Origin: an uncultured SAR86 cluster bacterium
GTDB lineage: Bacteria > Pseudomonadota > Gammaproteobacteria > Magnimaribacterales > D2472
NCBI GenBank assembly: GCA_902595065.1
Contig: CACJOM010000001.1
Span: forward strand, 449,463-513,462
Length of the DNA stretch: 64,000 nt
Reading direction: 5' to 3'
Of this stretch, positions 59,645 through 64,000 are shown one piece after another. Positions within the stretch are counted from its first letter, which is position 1; every line of letters starts with the position of its first letter. A model generated the notes under the pieces. It made no database searches, was not told the DNA's origin, and saw nothing but the letters and a program-made list of their open reading frames with translations. Position numbers and translations under genes: made by a program.

Positions 59645-61006
59645 CTACTTTAATATCAAATTCTTTAAATGTTCCGCAAGCTTTGATATTTTAATTCTTG
59701 TTTGCTCCATAGTGTCTCTATCACGGATAGTTACTGATTCATCATCAAGAGTATCAAAATCAACTGTGATACACAAAGGCGTGCCTATTTCATCATGACG
59801 CCTATAACTTTTACCAATATTTCCTGAATTTTCAAGCAACACTCTACCAAGCCTTAACTTTTGTAAATCCTTCTTGATATTTGATGCAATATTTACTAAA
59901 CCATCATGATTTTTTTTCAAAGGAATAACAGCAGCTTTTATTGGTGCTAGGTGTGGTTTAAGATTCAAGACTGTTCGTGTCTTACCATCTGCGAGCTCTT
60001 CAATCTTGTATGCCTCATTAAGCACAGCAAGAAAACCCCTATCTACACCAGCCGAGGGCTCAATTACATATGGAACAATCCATTTCTTCGTTTCTAAGTC
60101 TTGAGTTGCAAGCCTAGCATTTGATTCGTTATTTTCTAAAATATTAGATTGAATATTTAATTCGGCTTGATTTTTACTGTGCGACCCCAAATCAAAGTCA
60201 GTTCGGTTTGCAATACCTTCTAGCTCTTCTAGCCCATGCGGAAATTTATACATAATATCAACAGTAGCCTTTGAATAATGGGCCAACTCATCATCAGGGA
60301 CATGATAAAGCTCAAGATTTTCCTTGCTAACTCCCTGCTCGTCCCACCATTTTAGTCTAGACTCTACCCAGGACTCATGCCACTTTTCATCCGTTCCAGG
60401 AGCAACAAAAAACTCTAGCTCCATCTGCTCAAATTCCCTTACTCTAAATACAAAATTTCTTGGAGTAATTTCATTTCTAAAAGCTTTACCTATCTGTGCT
60501 ATTCCAAATGGAATCTGTTTTGATGTTGAATCTATAACGTTTTTAAAGTTTGTAAAAATATTTTGAGCTGTTTCTGGCCTTAAATAAGCAAACGACTCTT
60601 TGTCTTCAACAGGACCTACAGAAGTTTTAAACATAAGATTAAATGGCCGCGGATCTGTAAGGTTATTTGATCCACATGAAGGGCATTTGTCTGATTTTAA
60701 TTGATCCGCACGCCACCTAGACTTACAGTCCCTACAATCTACTAACGGATCTGTAAAAGTATCTTCGTGGCCTGAAAACTTTAAAACACTTGGTTTTGTT
60801 AATATGGAGGCATCCAAGCCCTCAACATCATCCCTATTAAAAACCATTTCTCTCCACCAGGACTGTTTTAAGTTATTCTTGAGCTCAACACCTAAAGGCC
60901 CATAATCATATAGGCCTTGCAAGCCTCCATAAATTTCATGGGATTGAAATATAAACCCCCTTCTTTTGCAGAGAGCAACTAGTTCTTCCATTGTTTTTGC
61001 TGTCAC
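59645..61006 (-). CDS. glyS: glycyl-tRNA synthetase, single-chain (homodimer) type
   Basis: Class II synthetase of 453 residues. Signatures: [24 protein letters not shown] broken as FQSHEIYGG and [19 protein letters not shown], the zinc cysteines CRDC and [21 protein letters not shown] (motif 2) and [14 protein letters not shown] (motif 3). This is the alpha2 form; most Gammaproteobacteria use the separate alpha and beta GlyQ/GlyS. Starts at GTG 61006, with ATG five codons later as alternative. Confidence 0.94.
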   Translation of the reverse strand: MTAKTMEELVALCKRRGFIFQSHEIYGGLQGLYDYGPLGVELKNNLKQSWWREMVFNRDDVEGLDASILTKPSVLKFSGHEDTFTDPLVDCRDCKSRWRADQLKSDKCPSCGSNNLTDPRPFNLMFKTSVGPVEDKESFAYLRPETAQNIFTNFKNVIDSTSKQIPFGIAQIGKAFRNEITPRNFVFRVREFEQMELEFFVAPGTDEKWHESWVESRLKWWDEQGVSKENLELYHVPDDELAHYSKATVDIMYKFPHGLEELEGIANRTDFDLGSHSKNQAELNIQSNILENNESNARLATQDLETKKWIVPYVIEPSAGVDRGFLAVLNEAYKIEELADGKTRTVLNLKPHLAPIKAAVIPLKKNHDGLVNIASNIKKDLQKLRLGRVLLENSGNIGKSYRRHDEIGTPLCITVDFDTLDDESVTIRDRDTMEQTRIKISKLAEHLKNLILK

Positions 61007-61142
61007 AATAACCCTTTATGTTTCGTGTGCGAAAAAACTATATTATGCAGCTATTTTTATTTTATCCATAGGTCTTTTGAACATCATTAAGCAGATAATC
61101 CTATAAAATTAGTAATTAAAGGACGATAATGAAAAAATTTCA

Positions 61143-62006
61143 ATGAAAACCATTTTTTATACTTTTACTCTTTTTCCACTGAAGCTTGCATTTTTAGTTT
61201 GGGACATTGTGTTTAAATTTATACCTGTAAGAATCTTAAAATTTTTAGGCCCTTTTAAAATTACGAAGAAAAATTTATCTATAGCATTTCCTGAACTTGC
61301 TGATCATGAATTAGATCTGCTTGCAAAAGAAAGCTACAAAGAAACATTAAAAAGTTTTTATGAAACTTTGTATGCGTGGTCGCGCTCTAATAAAAAAATA
61401 ATTTATCAAACAAAAAAAATTAAAAATAGATTTTTATTTAATGCTTCTGAACAGAACAAAGGGTTAATAGTTTTCGCTCTTCACAACAGAAGTATAGATT
61501 TTATGTTGAGGTGGATCAGCTCGCAACGATCACACACGTCACTCTATAAAAAGATAAAGTTAACACCCATTAATAATTTTGTAAAAAAACTTAGAGAAGA
61601 GGAAAACTGTAAAATGGTTGAAACTGGAATAGGGGGCGTAAAATCTATTCTTACCGCATTAGAAAAAAATAAAATGACATGCATGGCATCTGATCAAGTG
61701 CCCGCAAGGGGACTTGGTGTATATGCAAAATTTTTTGATCATGACTGCTATTCATTCTCATTGGCTCCAAATTTAGCACGTAAGTCAAAAAAACCAATTC
61801 TACTATCATATCTTTCATATGATAAAGATATTGGACATGTAATGAATTTTAAAAAACCAAGCAAAGAAATTTATTCTGAATCCGGTGTTCAGGTAATGAA
61901 CGATGAAATGGAAAAGGTCATTAGAATTTCTCCGAGTGAATACTCGTGGGAATATAAAAAATTTAGAAGACTGCCCTTAGGAGGCAAAGATATATATAAA
62001 AATTAG
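61143..62006 (+). CDS. LpxL/HtrB-like lipid A acyltransferase
   Basis: A 287-residue inner-membrane acyltransferase of the late lipid A acylation family: N-terminal hydrophobic segment (about 5-30), HNRSIDFM with the HX4D motif near residue 115, and ASDQVPARGLG. It would add a secondary acyl chain to lipid A; laurate or myristate cannot be told apart. A five-codon open frame (ATG 61129, TGA 61146) with its own ribosome site overlaps the start and may couple translation. Its stop overlaps trkH by 4 bases. Confidence 0.85.
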   Translation: MKTIFYTFTLFPLKLAFLVWDIVFKFIPVRILKFLGPFKITKKNLSIAFPELADHELDLLAKESYKETLKSFYETLYAWSRSNKKIIYQTKKIKNRFLFNASEQNKGLIVFALHNRSIDFMLRWISSQRSHTSLYKKIKLTPINNFVKKLREEENCKMVETGIGGVKSILTALEKNKMTCMASDQVPARGLGVYAKFFDHDCYSFSLAPNLARKSKKPILLSYLSYDKDIGHVMNFKKPSKEIYSESGVQVMNDEMEKVIRISPSEYSWEYKKFRRLPLGGKDIYKN

Positions 62007-63445
62007 CGACGCCAAAATGCTGGAGTAAATAGAACAAGCAGGGTAAATATTTCCAGTCTTCCTAAAATCATGGCAAAGCATAAAATAAATTTTCCCACCT
62101 CGCTTACACTTGAATAGTTGCTAGCCACATCACCTAATCCTGGACCTAAATTATTTAGGCAGGCTCCTACAGCAGAAAATGCAGTTTCAAAATTTAGTCC
62201 CGTTCCCAACATCCCCATTAGCAAAAACATAAATATAAATACGTAGATAGAAAAAAAGCCCCAAACCTTTTCAGCAATTTTTGCATCAACTACTTTGGTC
62301 CCTATTTTTGAACTAAGAACCGCATTTGGGTGAATAGTTTTTAATATTTCTTTATATGCTTGATTTATCATTATTAAAACGCGCCAAGCTTTTATACCGC
62401 CTCCTACTGACTGAGAGCATGCTCCCATGAAAGCTCCAACCAGAAGAAGGTATGGTAAAAAACCTGGCCAAAGCGAAAAGTTTTCTGTTGTAAAACCAGA
62501 TGTTGTAACTATAGAAACAACCTGAAAAATTGTTGAGCCAAATGTAGAAAAAATATCCGTAAATGAGTTATTTATAAGGTGAACTATCAATGATATCAAC
62601 ATAATTAACATTATGACTGATAAGAAAAACCTGAATTCAGAATCATAAAAATATTTAAGAGGCTTCCCCCCAAATATTGCTACATAGTGCACAGCAAATG
62701 AGGCAGCAGAAAGCAACATAAAAACAATACAAACTGTTTCTATTAATGAGCTATTAAAAAATCCAATGCTTTGATCGTGAGTTGAGAACCCGCCCCCAGC
62801 TACTGTACTTAAACTATGAGCAATGGAATCAAATAAATCCATTCCTGAAGACAGGTATAAAGTTGCACATATTAAGGTTAGGCCAACATATATTTTCCAT
62901 AAAGCTTTTGCGCTGTCTGTAATTTTTGGTGTTAGCTTTTGATTTCCATGACTGCCTGGGAGCTCCATTTTGTAGAGTTGGCCACCCCCTATTCCCAAGG
63001 CCGGCATTACTGCGACAGCTAAAATTATCAGCCCCATTCCTCCTATCCACTGAAGTAGCTGTCGATAAAAAAGAATTGATTTTGGTAAATTGTCTAAACC
63101 TATAATTGTGGTTGCCCCAGTTGTTGTTATGCCTGAAACAGATTCAAAAATTGAGTCACTTATGCTCAGACCAAAAAAGTAAAATGGAATTGATCCAGCG
63201 AAAGCAAGAACAACCCAAAACAAAGTAGTAATAATAAAACCATCAGAAATATTCAAAGGTAAGTTTTGTTGACGAGTGGCCGCCCACAATGACGAACCTA
63301 AAATAGAAAAAAATATGAAAGAATATAAAAAAATCTCCATCCCAGATTCTCTATAGACAAAAGTAAGCACCAAAGGCGGGATAAAGGACAGACTAAATAT
63401 TCCAAGAAGAATTCCCAACAAATTAATAATCGATTTGTAATTCAT
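62003..63445 (-). CDS. trkH: potassium uptake protein TrkH
   Basis: A 480-residue channel-like membrane protein with four pore repeats; filter-type loops such as TTTGATTIIGL, STVAGGGFSTH, TTSGFTTENF and NNLGPGLGDV are visible. It works with TrkA to take up potassium. It overlaps trkA by one base. Confidence 0.95.
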   Translation of the reverse strand: MNYKSIINLLGILLGIFSLSFIPPLVLTFVYRESGMEIFLYSFIFFSILGSSLWAATRQQNLPLNISDGFIITTLFWVVLAFAGSIPFYFFGLSISDSIFESVSGITTTGATTIIGLDNLPKSILFYRQLLQWIGGMGLIILAVAVMPALGIGGGQLYKMELPGSHGNQKLTPKITDSAKALWKIYVGLTLICATLYLSSGMDLFDSIAHSLSTVAGGGFSTHDQSIGFFNSSLIETVCIVFMLLSAASFAVHYVAIFGGKPLKYFYDSEFRFFLSVIMLIMLISLIVHLINNSFTDIFSTFGSTIFQVVSIVTTSGFTTENFSLWPGFLPYLLLVGAFMGACSQSVGGGIKAWRVLIMINQAYKEILKTIHPNAVLSSKIGTKVVDAKIAEKVWGFFSIYVFIFMFLLMGMLGTGLNFETAFSAVGACLNNLGPGLGDVASNYSSVSEVGKFILCFAMILGRLEIFTLLVLFTPAFWRR

Positions 63446-64000
63446 TAGTCTGTTAGAAAAAGATTTTCTATTTTTTCTTTATCTGTTTTCCCAAGGATAA
63501 AAACAATAATTTTATCGTTAGGCTTAAGAAGCAAGTTTTTTGAGTGCATATAAACCTCATCCGCTCTTATCACCGCAGCAATAACACAACCATCCGGAAG
63601 AGGAAGTTCAGAAATGGGTTTGTTAAAAAATTCTTCTGTGAATTTATTCTTATGAATTATTCCTTCAATTGCTTCAGCTCCACTCTGCATTTTAAATATA
63701 ACTTCCTGAGGAACATCTCCTTTTGCAAGATGTTGTAAAACCATTGAGACGGTAAGGCGTTGAGGCGAGAGTGCTATATCAACAAAATTCTTGGGGAGTA
63801 TATTTATATATGTGTAGTTGTTAACAATAATAATGGTTTTTTTGGCTCCAAGTTTTTTTGCCAAAAATGCTGACATGATATTTGTTTCGTCATCATTTGT
63901 TAAAGCACAAAAAATATCTATATTTTCTATATTTTCACTCTTTAAAAGCTCTTCATCAGAGCCTGCACCTTTTAGAACAATTGTCCTATTTAGCTCTCTT
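63445..64000 (-). CDS. trkA: Trk potassium regulator TrkA, C-terminal part
   Basis: The frame runs off the right edge. The visible 185 residues include the end of one RCK NAD-binding domain (LTNDDETNIMSAFLAKKLGA) and a following RCK-C domain with VIAAVIRADEV and NDKIIVF. It is the cytosolic gate of TrkH, next door. The N-terminal half lies outside the window. Confidence 0.93.
   Translation of the reverse strand, partial: RELNRTIVLKGAGSDEELLKSENIENIDIFCALTNDDETNIMSAFLAKKLGAKKTIIIVNNYTYINILPKNFVDIALSPQRLTVSMVLQHLAKGDVPQEVIFKMQSGAEAIEGIIHKNKFTEEFFNKPISELPLPDGCVIAAVIRADEVYMHSKNLLLKPNDKIIVFILGKTDKEKIENLFLTD

Noticed and set aside
61007-61142. Search for a tRNA or small RNA gene in the gap between glyS and the LpxL-like gene
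   Set aside because: No cloverleaf or strong hairpin is seen; the gap is best read as two divergent promoters.

Overview
The window is a compact, AT-rich stretch of a gammaproteobacterial chromosome around the replication origin. The order rpmH-rnpA-yidD-yidC-mnmE-mnmG-rsmG-parA-parB-atp-glmU-glmS on one side and dnaA-dnaN-recF-gyrB on the other is the classical gammaproteobacterial origin neighbourhood. Low GC, very short gaps, four tail-to-tail overlaps of 4 bp, TRAP transport and many small lipid, redox and one-carbon enzymes suggest a streamlined marine lineage. SAR86 is my best guess, from gene content only. No rRNA, tRNA, CRISPR array, insertion sequence, integrase or transposase was recognised, and no gene-free stretch exceeds about 210 bp.

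Layout. 1-6.2 kb: end of a TRAP large permease, lipoate synthesis (lipA, lipB), a keto-acid-type TRAP receptor, uvrD and a HexR-like regulator. 6.2-8.3 kb: a prolyl-4-hydroxylase divergent from a GlcNAc-transferase of the Skp1-hydroxyproline type, followed by a MazG-like pyrophosphohydrolase. 8.3-28.4 kb: mostly minus-strand accessory metabolism, including hydrolases, phosphatidylserine synthase and decarboxylase, a sterol-desaturase-type hydroxylase, a betaine-homocysteine methyltransferase-like gene behind a SAM-II-like riboswitch, an MsrA-thioredoxin-MsrB fusion and glyoxalase II. 28.4-30.5 kb: a 46-residue cysteine-rich protein and an island of small membrane proteins ending in an XRE regulator. 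30.5-35.6 kb: small accessory genes; those just downstream of glmS are separated by degenerate copies of the glmS 3' end. 35.6-53.3 kb: the glmS-to-rpmH block on the minus strand. 53.5-58.9 kb: dnaA, dnaN, recF, gyrB on the plus strand. 58.9-64 kb: plsC, a single-chain glycyl-tRNA synthetase, an LpxL-like acyltransferase, trkH and part of trkA.

The core blocks cooperate in replication start (DnaA, DnaN, GyrB), segregation (ParA, ParB and a parS palindrome in the recF 3' end), translation fidelity (MnmE, MnmG, RsmG, RNase P), membrane insertion (YidC, YidD), ATP synthesis and amino-sugar supply. atpB is broken by a one-base deficit in a homopolymer, and both rnpA and plsC lack an in-frame ATG, GTG or TTG start, so AUU initiation is proposed.

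The observations most worth following are the hydroxylase/GlcNAc-transferase pair, the glmS-end repeat array, the riboswitch with its promoter and terminator-like hairpin, and the cysteine-rich microprotein. All are read by eye; no database search or folding calculation was run.
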